A stretch of 64,000 nt of DNA from assembly GCF_027744825.2 (NCBI RefSeq), contig NC_071347.1, forward strand, positions 16,417,001-16,481,000, read 5' to 3'. Shown piece after piece: positions 37,680 through 51,085 of this stretch. The translations under genes and the position numbers were made by a program. The notes beneath the pieces are model-generated. The model made no database searches. It was not told the origin of the DNA and was given only the letters and a program-made list of their open reading frames with translations. Source of the stretch: Synchiropus splendidus. Lineage: Eukaryota > Chordata > Actinopteri > Syngnathiformes > Callionymidae. Every line of letters starts with the position of its first letter. The first letter of the stretch is position 1.

Positions 37680-38225
37680 ATGGACAACACAGGAGATCTA
37701 GTGGGGAACACAGACGAGGAGTTGCCACAAATGGATGGCACATGTGATTCGTGTGAGCCGGATGAAGCCCAGCCTGCCACACATGTATGCCACACCTGCA
37801 GCTTTGCCTTTTGCCAACCGCATGCCGACAGACATTCAAGCCGCACCCGACATCCCCTAATGCCTTATATCCACGCAGAACACCAAGAAAACGGGCCCAA
37901 CCGTGAGCCCAGTGGTGTTGCCAGGGATGAATTAGGCCAGGCAGGTCTGCTGGCCATGCAAGAAGAGGAACTTGAAATGGCATCGGGTCATGCAGACAAA
38001 AGTGAAGCTGAGAAAAGTGACTGTGCAGGGACGGATGTTGGTGGCGAAGAGGCTGAGGGAGGAGAGTCTGAGACGACAGAGAGACTGCGCTGCAAGGAGC
38101 ACGGACAAGAACGCACGCTATACTGCAAACGTGATGAGGAGATCATTTGTGTCGTGTGTGCTGTGCAGGGAGAGCATCAGGAGCATGAGATAATCACGCT
38201 GCACGAGGCCTACGTTTGGCAAAAG
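37680..38225 (+). CDS. trim44: Trim44, first coding exon (zinc finger and B-box)
   Basis: Codons 1-182 end exactly at a GT donor (AAAAG/GTGAGG), phase 0. The N-terminal UBP-like zinc finger is visible: C22, C25, C37, C40, C45, H48, H52 and H58, within DGTCDSCEPDEA, close to the human TRIM44 start. An acidic linker at about 95-133 follows. The B-box type 2 has all eight ligands: C138, H141, C149, D152, C157, C160, H166 and H169. There is no RING domain, as expected for TRIM44, which acts more like a deubiquitinase-associated TRIM (known stabiliser of MAVS and of other TRIMs in mammals). The start ATG has a strong context (cctccATGG). The acidic linker is much shorter than the human one. Confidence 0.93.
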
Positions 38226-38913
38226 GTGAGGGAGAGCATTAAGGTTTTATGGTGTGTTTTATTGCGCTCATCTACAGGGGGATATTTACAACATACCCGA
38301 TTAAATTAGGGAAGCACAATAGAGTCAGGAGATTAGTTAATAATAACGCAGATAAAAATTACACACAGATTTTTACTTATCTTGTTTTTGTTGACCTTGA
38401 GAAGTTTGTTAAAAAGGCACTCCAGTTAAAAACTTTTGGTGGCTTCTGTGCCACTAACAGTATCTCACATTGCAAAGCCAATGGCTCAGCCAACGACCCT
38501 TATTGATGTGCTGGCGGTGAAATATTAAAACCCTGGGCCTCTATGCCCTGTAGTAATACATCTGAAAGTGGACCGCATTAGCCGCAACACACTTCACTGA
38601 CTTACATTAGGGCCACATATGGATCGAGTAGAGGAAAGCTCGAACAGCCACAGGCTGAATGTTCAGTCAGGCTTTTTCACCCTGACTTTTAGTTCCAGAT
38701 ATAAAATGAAAATTTGCATGTGGCAAAAGTCGCTTGTTTTCTCGGTAGGTAGATATTTTGGGGATCTGCATGCATTATTTATAATTTCTTAAATGAATGA
38801 TGAGTGGTCCAAACATACTTAAACTCAAGCTAAACCAGATTCTTTATGGCCTTTAGTTTGAATGATGCCTTTTTTAATGGTGGCTAACTTATTTATTTGA
38901 TTTTTGAATGCAG
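38226..38913 (+). other. trim44 intron 2
   Basis: The 688-bp interval has a GT donor at 38226 and an AG acceptor at 38912-38913 (TTTTTGAATGCAG). No nested feature recognised. Confidence 0.8.
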
Positions 38914-38991
38914 AGCTTGGATGGTTATGATCTGCTGGGGTGTGCACAAGAGATCGGCCAGAAAATCACTGACAAATGGAACGACACTTCG
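38914..38991 (+). CDS. trim44: Trim44, second coding exon
   Basis: A 78-base exon, phase 0 at both ends, encoding 26 residues (SLDGYDLLGCAQEIGQKITD, then KWNDTS). It is bounded by an AG acceptor and the donor TCG/GTAAGC. It sits between the B-box and the coiled coil, at the position of the equivalent linker in the human protein. The phase-0 fit on both sides and the open frame support it. Confidence 0.85.
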
Positions 38992-39759
38992 GTAAGCCTA
39001 ATATTTGCTTCTCTAATGTTCAGTATCATTTCAAAGTGCTCATATCATCATGAAATAATTCAGTCATGTTCAAAATATTATGACTCATGAACTGTTGCCT
39101 TAAATAAGAGTGTTTTAATGGGCGATATTTGTCTCTGGATACAAAAATAAACATAGCTGGATGAGTAATTTAGATCATACGTTTCCTGCTCTCTGCATCG
39201 TCCTAACTTTCTGTTGAAATGTGAAGCAACTTCTGACTGTTTTATTGAATCATCTGCTACAACTTACTGTGTTTTGGGCGATGTTCGTCATCATCCAGAT
39301 GTCCACCTCCTCCTTGGTTGCTTCTTTCCCTCACTGTGGACTATTTAGCTTCAGATTTCCTGTGATCTTTCATCTTTGAGTGTCGACAGAGCAGCTGTTG
39401 ATTTCCGATTGTTGGCTGTGTTTGACTTTGGCTGTCAGTAATTAAGTTGAGAGCGATCGTGAAGATGATGACATTGTGTATTTTAATATCCATTGGTATT
39501 TTGTGGCTATTATAATGACACAATTTTCTTCTTTATCAGCCATGGATAGTGAACTGGCCTGTGTAAATGGAAATGCTTGGTTTAATTATATATACAGGTA
39601 TATATTTTATTTTATTTTTATTTATTATATTTATTTATTTTCTCCAATAAAGAAAAACCAGCAGTGATCGGGCTTCTGTGATCCAGACAGGGACTCTTGC
39701 GTGCGTGGGCACAGGGCCGCGACGGCTTGGTCTGTTATAGATTATTGGTTCTTGGCATT

Positions 39760-40108
39760 CCAGAGTCAGAATCAGAGTAGAATTTATTGCCATGGTCAGT
39801 GGGGGTTCCACCAACTAGGAAAGTGCTTCGAAATAAAGTGCTGTTAATAAATAAAATAAAATAACAAAGGCTGATCACAAATTTAACAGTCTGATGGCCG
39901 AGGGGAAGAAGCTGTTCCTGTGGCGGGAGGTTCTGGTCTGGATGGACCGTAGCCTCCTGCCAGAGGGAAGAGGAACAAACAGTCCAGGATGAGAAGGGTC
40001 GGCTCTGATCTGACCTGCATGTTTCTGTGTCCTGGAGACATACAGAGGTGGCAGGCTGCAATCACCTTCTCAGCAGAACGTACGATGCGCTGCAGTCTGC
40101 TCATATGT
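39760..40108 (-). mobile_element. L2-like LINE 3' end, copy 3
   Basis: On the minus strand it reads SRLQRIVRSAEKVI then QPATSVCLQDTETCRSDQ in different frames, then the untranslated end with two to three TTTTA units, AACAGCACTTTATTTCGAAG, CTGACCATGGCAATAAA and a CTGATTCTGACTCTGG tail. It is inserted antisense in trim44 intron 3 and 5'-truncated. Confidence 0.87.
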
Positions 40109-41061
40109 ATATGAACATATGAGTATATGTACAGCTACTGTCCTAATAAGTTGGAATTTGTAAGAGGGATTTGCTTGAAGTAGTTTTATAGACTGCTTGG
40201 GAAGAATTTGAGATAAATTGCCGCTGTGTTGCTTGGGAACATCTTGGATTCCCATGGATGTAGGCTACAGGTACCAGAGGAATGGATGAGTAGTATTGAA
40301 TAGTCTCATGAACAAACCTTCCAGGTCAACAAGATTGTAAACATCTAAAAGAGAAATAAACAAATCCACTTTACCTTATAATTGTTTTAATGCAAGTCAC
40401 AAAAGCAGCGAAGGATTTCAGATGTCCATCCATCTTTGGACTTACTGTATACATGGTGAGCTATTGCCCATCAAAATGAGGTCTACTTTTCATTTCTAAT
40501 TCGGTGGAGTTCAGCGCTATTGCATGTGCAGCGCTGCCATAAAGAGTCATCAGTAAAAGATTATACCATTAAGTTATTGAGTAGTAAATGCTGGGGCCAA
40601 CGTATATATTTACGATGGTATGCCGTTTCTAGGTCTGGGATCCTGATTTATGTCCCCAAATAAAAAATGTGCTTGAATTTTTAAGAGTGATGGCGTCTTC
40701 GTGTCATGGCTGACTCAAGTCATTTTCGGGCTCCACTTCCTTGCTGGTGTCTGACTCAGCGTCTCCCTGCTGTAAAATAGAACACATCATTTTCTCCTGA
40801 GCTGTTATTAAAACCGTTTTCACATAAAATACATAGCGCCCCTGTTTGATTGGACAGATAAGAAGCCTGAAATATCTCATGTATGTATTCCATCCTTCAC
40901 CAAAATGGTTGTGAATTAGATATTTGAAACTCTTAGCTAGTCAATGAGTTAATCCTTTGTACTTCAGCCCATCACATTTGAGCATGAAACTAAATATACA
41001 TTTTTCTATCATGTCATTTCATTTATTTATATGTCATTGTCTCCTGACATATTTGAAATAT

Positions 41062-41220
41062 GGGTCACACTCAAGTTTAGGGAACATGTATTACCATACA
41101 TAAACGAGTGCGTATCAGCAGTTTATTACACTGTAATTAATCATTATAACGTCTTGTTATGACTGACTGTGTTTTACCAAGGATTGGTCACCAATATGTA
41201 CGCCAATAATCCTCAAATAT
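41062..41220 (+). mobile_element. Fragment of the short inverted-repeat family
   Basis: GGGTCACACTCAAGTTTAGG then GAACATGTATTACCATACAT matches the left end at 19481-19520. A further shared word, TGGTCACCAA, lies inside both. The right terminus is not recognisable, so it is truncated or diverged. Confidence 0.65.
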
Positions 41221-42298
41221 AGTTGTCTCCCATCACCAAAGCCACCATAAACAAAGTCTGATATTGGAAACAGAGGTGAATTGAATGAATGTGGCTATTC
41301 AATCAGAACCTTTTGCTCCGTCTCAGCAAGTGTTCTTCTCTGAAAAGCTGCGTGCTCGCAACATACCGCACGCAGTCACCTTCCCCTTGATATTGTTTCA
41401 AACAATAGCTGCTGAAGTTGAATTTTCATGACAAGCCAACCTTGAAAGTATTCAGTGTATTTTCATTACGGATGTCACTGTGAGTTCATGTTCCCAGGGC
41501 GAAAATAAAACCAGACCACAGAGCGTATCGTGTCGCGCAGGAGGCAATCTGTGATTTTTAAAAAAAATGAAAAGAAAAATGCAAGCATGATTTTCTATGA
41601 ATGAAAATAAACTAAACTAAAATTATTATTAATGATTGAATGAAATGTTGTGAATGTGAAAATGCATCTTTTTCTTCCCGTAAGTGACTGTGTCTATTAT
41701 AGTGCCAAAGAAAAAAGTTTAAAAGTCAAAGTTTCCGCGATGTAAAGGTGTCTCTGTGACAGAAAAAGAATGGAGCACACTAAAAGAGAATGACAGAGGT
41801 GATCTGTGCTTACTGTAATGTCTTTTCAATAGTGAAGAGAGGAACTGAAGTTTGCAGTAGTAGTAGTATAGTGAATGGTTTTGCTGTGTTTTGTTTGCAG
41901 CGGACTACACATCTTTTCTTGAAGAAAGACTCTGCTCAGACAAAATAATGATGACATGTTCACCCTTTTTTATTGAACGCTGTTTTTTGAAGGAAATTCA
42001 GCTCTGTACTTCTGAATCAATGAGATATTTGGATTTAGCAAAACTGAGCTCTTTTATTCTGCACTGGAATCTAATATGATGACACTTCAAATTTCATTTA
42101 AAGACCCAATGCAAAATTCATTATCTCACATCAGAGTCTTCATTTCTTTCGCACTCTCACTAATGACGAAGTTGTCTAATTGCTGCTTGGTTTCTAGAAT
42201 AAATTCCCTGCATTTTTTAATATACAAATTGTACATATTTATAAGGAACAAAAAGACTTTTTAAGGACCATCAAAACAACTGTTTTTAATAGGATAAA

Positions 42299-42345
42299 GG
42301 CTGGGAACACCCTGGAAAGGTCACCCGGCCCTTGCAGGGCAAACA
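42299..42345 (-). repeat. SINE-like fragment
   Basis: GGCTGGGAACACCCTGGAAA, then GGTCACCCGGCCCTTGCAGG, is the reverse complement of a diverged form of the 3' region of the SINE-like repeat at 58322-58500 (CTTGCGATGGTCTGGCGACC). Confidence 0.5.
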
Positions 42346-44909
42346 AGTCCTCATAAAAATGACCTTGTCTCATCAAATACGCACGTTGTTTTTATTGAAA
42401 TATCTGTACTTTATTTCATATTATCCGCTCTGCTCAGAGTTGGCTGCCACTTTTAAAAGAAAATAGGGGCAACTCGACGCAGCTATAGAGCTTTACTGAC
42501 CATATGGTTTGGATGGAGTGCAACTAGAAGTCTCTACCCCGCTTCAATATTTATCATAACGTCCCCCAAGAAAATAAAAATCACACTTTAGAGGCCGACA
42601 TCTGGTGTGTTAGTCGCCCACTTCTTCACCGTCAGGAAGTTTTAAGATTGTACTTTCTGGGAAAACATGTCGAATGAGTCACAATCATGAATAGCTTCGC
42701 AGTTATTCATGTTGTTGACAGTTGCATCTGTGATCATCCCCACAGTGGGAACTTAAACAAATGCGGGTCTGTCAGAACGCCTTCAGTTTTTCTTGTAGTT
42801 GCTCATATTTCATTCCAAATTCAGTGACTGCAATACTTAATATCTACTGCGTTATGAAAGGCAGTTATGGTAAAATTTAAAATTTTTGATCTTTTAAAAT
42901 TTTTATCTCACCAGCATAATAATAAAAAGCCTTGCAATTGAGTCAAATTTTTCATTTGTGTTTCAGTTGTTGCTTGTCTTTGTTGTGGTGGAACTGCTGT
43001 TAAAATTTGCTCTTGATAAGCTTGCCTAAATTACGATTAAATAAACAGCACTCTGTTACATCTTATGGTCTCCAACTCCGAAGTTGAGGCACCTACACAT
43101 ATGGATTTTGTCAGGCCGTCGCTCAAGCCGCCCTGAGCAGTTTCAGGAACATGGTGTGACCAAGCTAGCAGGTTGTCACCCTATTTACTTTAGGTTTTAT
43201 TTTATTTATTTACTTCACCCTCAGCAGGCCACATAACGCCTGCGTCCACTTTCGGCAACCGGATTGAGGAGTCTGCTGTCTCTGAGCAGCTCTGAAACAT
43301 GTGCAGTGGCTACATCAATTTTCTCTGCCTCATAAAAGCTACAAGAGCGGCAGACACATTAAAGTCCTCCGAGGGAGCCAAGGCTGAGAAACAGGGAGGG
43401 AAGGCATGAAAAGACTTGGCTGCTATATCTAGTTTTTTTCCTGTGCTACCTTACCTCCCACCATCTTCCATCCTCCTCATCACCTTCCCCACCTCCCAGT
43501 GCTTTTTAAGTCTGTCACTCCCATTCTGTCTCCGCTCACAGCATTTTAATGGAATTAGTTGATATCAGTCCCCAGAAACTTGCCCAGCTGTCATGGTTCA
43601 TGCAAAAGCAATGGAAGGTGTCAGAGCTTTGCTATTTCAGCACCCTATGTCTTTTGTCCCCTTTAACTAATTCCTGCCTCTCTACTTAGTTGGATAACAT
43701 TCAATAATCTTCCCTGTCAAACCTCCTCAGAAAGGTTCCCAGTTTCTAACTCGCAGGATTTGAGCAACAAAAAGTGGCGCCAGTCAATTTTTGATGACAG
43801 GGCTCTTCATTTGAGCATCACACACTGGTGCCCATCATCTTGGTGGGACCCAGTGTTTTTGACTGTTGTTAAAAGTTTGACAGAAATTTGAGTGTCACAT
43901 CCCTTTTATTTAACTGAGTCTGTACAGTAAGGCTTGCTCCTGGTAGTTGAAGTCAAGCCAAGTAGATGTTGACATCCTCAGATTATGGAGAGTAAAAGGA
44001 AGACACTTCACTTATTTTGCTGGGGACAGTCAGACCTCCGTGTTGCTGGTCTCTTCTAAGACCATTGCGTCGCTAACGTTCATGATCTACGCTAATAAGA
44101 AGAACCACCGTCTGTGCCGCTGGCCGCAAATTGCACTTCTGTTTGCTGTTATTTCTATGTGATTATGCAATACTAACATGTCAAGTTAATGGTGTGTCAT
44201 GTGATCCTTCTCCTTATAAGTGATCCCTTTGTTTATGAATTCTTGGATTCAAGAAGTGTGTTGGGAACTGAACCCAGGTTCCCACAGTGAACGTGATGTC
44301 TGCTTAGCAGTATATATAACACAGGGTTTCCGCTGCATGAAAACGATGTTGGCGCCCGTCATGCTGTCAGAATTATGGTCTCTTTTTTTAAAGATGAATT
44401 CGCATGTGATGAAATGAAGTGGAGACTTCCAAGACATCTGGACAACACATTGAAGTGGACATGATAATGGTTGTTTCTAGTGTGTTTTTAACTGAAAAAG
44501 TCACCAAAGAGACACCAAACAATCGCACTAAATGATATCCACTGGTTGCGGGACGTGTGAAGAGACGGACAAGGGGAGGACGGCTTCAGATTGGACAGAG
44601 AGATTAAAAGCGAACGTTTCAGTAGCCACTAGTTCAATTACAAAAAACAAACAAAAAAAGATCTGCTTCCTTGTTTCTCTTTGGAATCGCTTCTTGAATA
44701 CTGAGGGAACATCCGCACACCAACAAAATTTCATCATTGACTCCTGAAAATTATATTCTAAACTCAACAAATCTTTAGTTTGGGGGACATATAAACCATT
44801 AATAAACAAATTACCATCTTATTTGCTCTATGTAATTTGTGATAATGGTGGTTTTAAGATTTTCAATCTTTTTTTGCCCATTAAAAAATATATATATATC
44901 ATCATCCAT

Positions 44910-45006
44910 GACACTAATCTGCTCTTTTGTTAATTACAGATTAATAAGATGCTAATACATAACACAATAATATTGGCAATGTATGGTCCCTTATCTATAG
45001 TGTAAC
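44910..45006 (-). mobile_element. Fragment of the short inverted-repeat family
   Basis: The end reads GTATGGTCCCTTATCTATAG then TGTAACCA; the reverse complement TGGTTACACTATAGATAAGG corresponds to the family terminus TGGTCACACTTCAGATTAGG. Internal ATGCTAATACATAA also recalls GCTGCTAATACACAA of the 60423 copy. Confidence 0.6.
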
Positions 45007-45657
45007 CAAAAAATGTTGTTTTGACTACAGACAAACAAAAGTAATGTCTTCAACAAACGCAGCTGAATCTGCGAAATTCACTGTGTTATTGTTCTCAAAG
45101 TCAGGCAATACAGTTATCATCTTGTTTTGTTTCCCAGTCTTTCCACCACCTGTGCCCTCATTCGCCGGCATACTCCTGATATGTCCTTGTAAGCTGTGAC
45201 TCTCCCTCCTGCTCTCCCGAGTCCTCATTTGGTGGGCTCAGCTTGCCGAATTGCAAATGAAGATTAGCACACATGAATGCTTTTTCCGTGCTAGCAGAAC
45301 AAATTCTCAGAAGAACAGAGGGAACCAATGGTAGAGGACTTCTGCTCCACACATACAAAGACCACAGAACATCACTGGCATGTTCTGCTTCGACTGCTTT
45401 ATCACAATGGCCGACGTCATGGAGAATTTGGAAAGGATTTTGTGGTACTACACCGGTTACAAACATTTACTGAACCCTCTAAAAACCTAATGTGGGGCAT
45501 CTGTTAGCTGCTCATTTTTGGATGGGGACACCAGGCAACTCCACACCACTTATGGCACAACCCCTGACCATTGCTTAATATTCATATGTCGCACCAGCCT
45601 TTCAGTTTTCCTTTCAAGTTTTTAAATAACTTTGTCTTCCTTATTTAATTCTTTTAG

Positions 45658-45945
45658 ATGTCTCAGGAGGAGTTGCTGGTCTACGTGGATCAACAGTATG
45701 AAAAGCTACGTAAAATGGTCCTACTGGAGGAGAAGAGGACCCTTCATCTGATAGAGCTGAAGCGGGCTTATCTTACTTCACGTGTGGCTGAGAAAATCGC
45801 CGAGATCAACGTGGAGACCAAGCAGCTGCATGAAGAGCTTGAGTATGTCAATCACCATCTCAACCTTCTGCAAATGGCTGAGGCTGGACTTGTTAATCCC
45901 GGGGCTGGACTCATTCCCTTTCCGCCAGCGTCGTCTGGAGGCCTG
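45658..45945 (+). CDS. trim44: Trim44, third coding exon (coiled coil)
   Basis: A 288-base exon encoding exactly 96 residues, phase 0 at both ends, with acceptor CTTTTAG and donor GGCCTG/GTAAGA. Residues 1-75 are a heptad-rich helix (MSQEELLVYVDQQYEKLRKM, with EEKRTLHLIELKRA and HEELEYVNHHLNLLQMA), equivalent to the human TRIM44 coiled coil (where EEQKALHLVDIQEA is found). A proline/glycine-rich segment follows (PGAGLIPFPPASSGG). The coiled coil is the likely oligomerisation region. Methionine at its first codon is internal, not a start. Confidence 0.92.
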
Positions 45946-48900
45946 GTAAGAAATCTGAACATGGGAAAACTGCTCTTAATCTTTCCGGACAAAATGGTTT
46001 ATACTGCTGAAGAAGATACATTGAATTTGAAGTGAATTTTGTTACCCTACTGAATGTTAACTGCTTCAGGAAATTTCTAGCAGCTCTAATATTACATTTC
46101 AAATGTCTGCTTAAAACCTTTATGAAAAAAGGAAGCGTGTCTTTTTTGATGATCGAGCTTTTGTTATCCGCACTCAATTGTGTAAACACATAGATCTGCT
46201 GGTAATGTGAAAGACACAATTGCGATCAGGAGAGCTGCTGCACACGTCAATAAACAATTAGTCAGCCAGCACAAAAACAAGACAGTTGCTGTGGCTACAA
46301 TGAGGTCGTAGCCAAAGTTGTTGTTGTACTTTAAACAATTATTCACAGACAACACAGAGTTGCACTTCAAACTGATGTGTGTATAACTGTGTGTGCTCAC
46401 ATTTCAGCTATGTAGCTTTAACAAGGAAAAAACAAATGGACTTTTCTTGTTAAAGTGTAACAAATATATTGAATGTTCGACACAAATACGGCGAAGACAG
46501 AGTCTGTTGTCGTCCCAACATTTAGCCTGGATTTGTGAATCCTGGGTGGCCATCATTCTTGGTGGTGTTCAGGCAGGCCCTGAACATCCACCAGATTGAC
46601 ACTAATGGTCACAGAGGAGACAGACTCCCAGAAATACAGCGCACATATCAGGTTAAAATGTCTGGACAGAAAAATGTCGCTGTTTAAGGTAAAATTCTCA
46701 TTTATTACAGAAGCTCTGAGAGAAGGTGATGCATTTTGCCTCTTCCTTTGCAATGTATTTTACTTCTCGCTTTATTTGAGCTCAGGATTTAAACAACAGC
46801 ATTTTTTGCTGGTCATTTCTGGAAGCTCTTTCCTGGCGATGTGACTGATAGCTTGGCTGCAGTGATTTGTAATGCCTGAATTGGTTTTATAGCCCACAAA
46901 TTAATCCAGTGTGAGCCGTGTCCGTGAGGGGCTGAATTGAATGTGGGCGATTTGTTCCTGAGTGTTACTGAGAAGTGATAATGGTCAGTGTGATTAAAGA
47001 TGTATGGTTATTGTAGGTATTTATGTGGGTGTGAAGTAGGTGCTTTGAAATGTCAATTTTATGCCGTGGAGACAGTTGGTGAGTGTGTGCATTTCCTGTC
47101 GGAGATCAAGTCACAACAGAAAATATTACACAGACTCAGTGTAAAAGAGAAAGGTGGGTTGGTTGCCTCGACCCGTGGGACTCTGATGGCTTTGGTGGAG
47201 TTGGCCCAATGACCAGCCAGTGGTTTTCAACTAGGGAAGTGAGCTTTGAGACAATGTGAGTTGCTGTGGAAGCATGCAGAAACAAAATTTGAGATGTGCT
47301 GTACTTGAACAACAAGCTGACAATGTAAGCTGGTGATGCACATCCCTATTGGTAATGGCCCTTGCTGTGTTAATAACTTATTATTGTGATGAAGGTCTCA
47401 CTGGGGGAACCAGGTGTCCACTGTAACGAATGTCTTTGAAGCTGTGGGATCAAACAACAGAAACTCATTTGAAGCTATGGTTGGTAGCGAGAGATAAAAA
47501 CTGTCAAACAACATAAACCTATGCAGAAGTGAATATCTCTGTATGTTTTGATGTGATAGCTGGTGGAGAGACAAGCCGAGCTGTGTTGATTCAAATGCTT
47601 CATCTACAGGCTTTTTTTGGATTGGAAATGCATTTTTAAAGAGCCTGACCCTGTTTGCTTGTTTGACTTTTGTTTATTACTCTACCTGTGAAGCTAAATC
47701 TAGTCTCTTTTGTCAGCAAGCTGATGTTATGGCCCCTGGCTTTTCTGGATGTGGAGCCTTTAATCCTCATTTTCTTTTTCAAATAAACCGGAACCATATC
47801 AGAGCCAAGTCAGAAAAAGGATTGCGCTTGTGTGAGCGTTTTGCTTAATGTAATTCGATTATTAGAGTCATTTTTATTGCCTGTATTTACTCTAACTATG
47901 TAAACTCACCTTAAAAATGGGTCTTGGTTGAGAGTTATGCTCACATTCCGGGGAAGTAATGATTCAGGTTGCATGAAGAAGCTCGCTCCTCCAACAGTTG
48001 GAAAAATCGAGAGGAAATCAACCTTCACTTTCTGTGTGTATGTGTTTTTTATGTGTGTTTCATCCATATGAGTATGGAGTGTTGTGTGTATCTGTAGGAT
48101 GTCAGTAGGTTAAGGGACCAAAAAGATTAAATCAGACCTTTCAAATGTGTATTACTTCGAAAGGTATATTCCATCATCCAGAGTAAAAGTGAATGTAATT
48201 GACTCAAATATTTTCCCTTCTTGCTGAGCAGCTTAGTCATCTTGTTGTCTCACTTTGTGAAGCATTGCAAAGTACTTGCCAAACAGAATGAAGGTCACTG
48301 CATTCCAACAGATTCTAGTTGGCCTTCATTTAAGAAATCATTGTTTCTCTCCTTTTTATTTTTTAAAAATATTTTTTGCCCATTTATTTGATAGTATTTA
48401 TTTTCTGAAAATATTTTAGCTGATTTGTGGTATTTGTTTGTATCTTAAAAATAGGTTTCTGTTGCACACATCTTCTGAGAAATGTTCTGATGAAACGTGC
48501 TCTTTTTATTACAAATTCAGACTTAAATTTATAATGCATTGGAGCAGCGTGATAGGAAAAGCTATGATTGACAGCAGCATGTAAATGATTGAAGGGGTGT
48601 ACTGAGGAAATAACACATAGGATGTGTTGTTGAAAAGGAATGCATGAGCTCCCTGTTGTGCTGACGTAATTGTGATGGCACTCTTTATTATGCACCATGG
48701 AAGCCTTGCAAAGGTCTTGGATCATGTTGAGAGGAAGCACCAGGGAAAAGTGTGAAGATGCCTGGAGCTAGAGATCTGAACTAGTGACCTTCATCCGTGG
48801 ATGAGAAGTACTCAGAGCTGCAGAGCATGATTATGAGATGTCACCTACTCTCTCTTTTGACTGTCATCATTTTTCTTATACTCGGTGTCATCTTACAAAT

Positions 48901-51068
48901 TCAGTGCTTCTTTAGAAAGCTGCCCTTGTGTACTTTGTCATTTTAGAAAATAATGATTTCTCCTACAAATTTAGGTAGTGGACGTTTCCCTTGGCTGCAT
49001 GTGATGTCAGACATCCAGAAAGGGATTGTGATAAACATTGTCAGCTGTGTTTGCCGGAAGTTCCCATCATGTCTTGACACGGGAGGCTTGTGTTAGCTCT
49101 ACCGCTGCAGCTCACGTGCCCTGAGTTAACGTAAATGGAAAACATGATGTGCAGTCAATACTTTTATTCTATGTTTACTTAGGGTTGCACAGTTCTGGGA
49201 TTTAAAAAAAATGGAAACTGTAGGCAGTCATTTTGGGGGAATTAGATTATGGGAATAACCTGAGAATTTTCTAAAATGAAGGTTGGCTCGTCATATGGAA
49301 TTTATATGTAGTTAATGAAAGTATATTTTGGCATAATTCTGACAAAAAAAGAGGTGCTGCACTTGAATATCCATGCCATTCTTCAGTCACAAGCACAGAG
49401 CAGACTGCTTACAGCATGACTGTTGATACCACACCCCCTACTGGTACTGTGCATGCCTCTATCACTCATTTTCAGAAGATTTCTAAAAGCCTGGACCACT
49501 CTTTTGAGCCTGAAGACTAAACAAATTGAATCAAGTTTTGAGAAATGTGAAAAATATCATTATTAAATGTTAATACTGTAAAAAAAAAAAGGCGATAAAG
49601 AGTTGGATGTTTGGTAACTGGGCATGTTGGATGTTGATAAAGTGCAAGAAGAGCCTATTGACTGAGCAAAAAATGCTTGAGATTTGTTTAGTGGGACTGT
49701 TTGGAGGCAAAAGGACTTTTTTATGTAACATTTCGAAGGGGACTTTGTGGAGATTTCTGGGTGGGTACTGTTTTTTTGAATGAATGTGTTTGGAAGATGG
49801 ATAATATTGAACCCAACAAGTAATTTAAACATGTTTTTTTCTACGTACTAATAAATCTGCTCAACTATCTTTATGTCAATATGTTATAATCTCTATCTTT
49901 AATGTCAGTTTAAATAATTGTGGTTTCTCTGGTTCATTTTATCATTTTGAAAACAATATAAAAAGAAAATGAATGAATAATCTAAATGAATACTTAATAA
50001 CCTAACTAGATCGAAAGATAAAATATACATTGTGAATTAATTTCTTCTATTTTTTTTAAATTTTTTTTGCCATATCACATACAGAAGAGAGAGAAAACAC
50101 CGCTTTATAGTGGCTGGAAGTCCCGCAATTGGTTAACAAGAATTTGTGCCAGGTCAATGGGTTGGAAGCACGTTTTAATGGACTGGTCCAAATGGCCAGT
50201 CCCATTGTATGTGCAGCCGTGTTGCCCACCTCCATTCTTTTACTACTACATAATTCCTCAATGATTCAGTATAATTGAAAAAGTGCATACTGAATGTGGT
50301 GGAAGGAAATATTTCTCAACTTCTCTCAAACGATTTACATGTATGCCAGTTATGACTGTGTAATTATGCCAGTTAAGTTTAAATTATTCATTGGAAATGA
50401 ACAGGAGGTAGTTGCATCTTCACTTCAACATGCGTGTGCTGGTTGCACAGCAGATGCCGTTTTTTGTTGACCCTCTCAATTTAACTTTTTTTGTTTTTTT
50501 CCTGCCATATTTGAAAGTAATTCAATCTTCTGCCCAACTCACTACACAAGGCCTCAGTGCCCCCTTGGTCAGTTTGTTTTTCCAATTTGCTGCACCGCCA
50601 AAAGTCTTGTCAGTCATGTAGCACATTGTCATAATTATGTTGCATTCACTGTCCATTTTTATAGTGTAAGTCCTTGGAGGAATTAAAGGTGAAAGTCATC
50701 TTAGCGCACCGCCAGATGCAAAAGTAAATGAAGATGAGCTTTGTCAAAAACTTTGTCAGTCTCTAGCATAATTACTTGTTTTGCTTGCAGTGTTTTGTCA
50801 CACACTGAAGTTTAATGAGTAACATCCATCATTTTGACATGAATGCGCTGCACCAGAATTTCCCCACTAGGGCAGCCAGTAGCGCTTGTTTTTCCAGGCT
50901 GCCTCTAAAAGGACATGAATAATTAAGAGCATAACCTGTGAAGAGCAGTTCTTATAATGATGTTCTGATCGAAAGTCTCCAAAGCTGCCATTCTGGATAT
51001 TGAACATGTATGCGTTGTCTGTCTGTTGTCAATTTTAACTTGATTTTTTTTTCTTTCTTTTTTTCCAG
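45946..51068 (+). other. trim44 intron 4
   Basis: The 5.1-kb interval begins GTAAGA and ends with a strong polypyrimidine tract and CAG at 51068. No repeats beyond simple A/T runs and no other gene are recognised. Confidence 0.65.
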
Positions 51069-51085
51069 AATGAGGCCAGACCAAG
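51069..51085 (+). CDS. trim44: Trim44, probable 17-base microexon
   Basis: AATGAGGCCAGACCAAG is bounded by a long T/C tract plus CAG and by the donor GTAGGC. Entering in phase 0 it reads N-E-A-R-P and leaves a split codon (AG). The human protein has an NESAEP stretch soon after the coiled coil, which fits weakly. A final coding exon must follow, either later in this window or beyond it; I could not identify it. Confidence 0.5.

Larger units (their letters stand above)
38992..45657 (+). other. trim44 intron 3
   Basis: A 6.7-kb interval ending with the acceptor TTAATTCTTTTAG. It holds a minus-strand L2-like LINE end (39760-40108), fragments of the inverted-repeat family (41062-41220 and 44910-45006) and a SINE-like fragment (42299-42345). 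The remainder looks unique, with no other gene seen. Confidence 0.8.

Noticed and set aside
45911..46219. Minus-strand frame overlapping the coiled-coil exon
   Set aside because: Partly antisense to the trim44 exon and otherwise intronic, with no recognisable domain.
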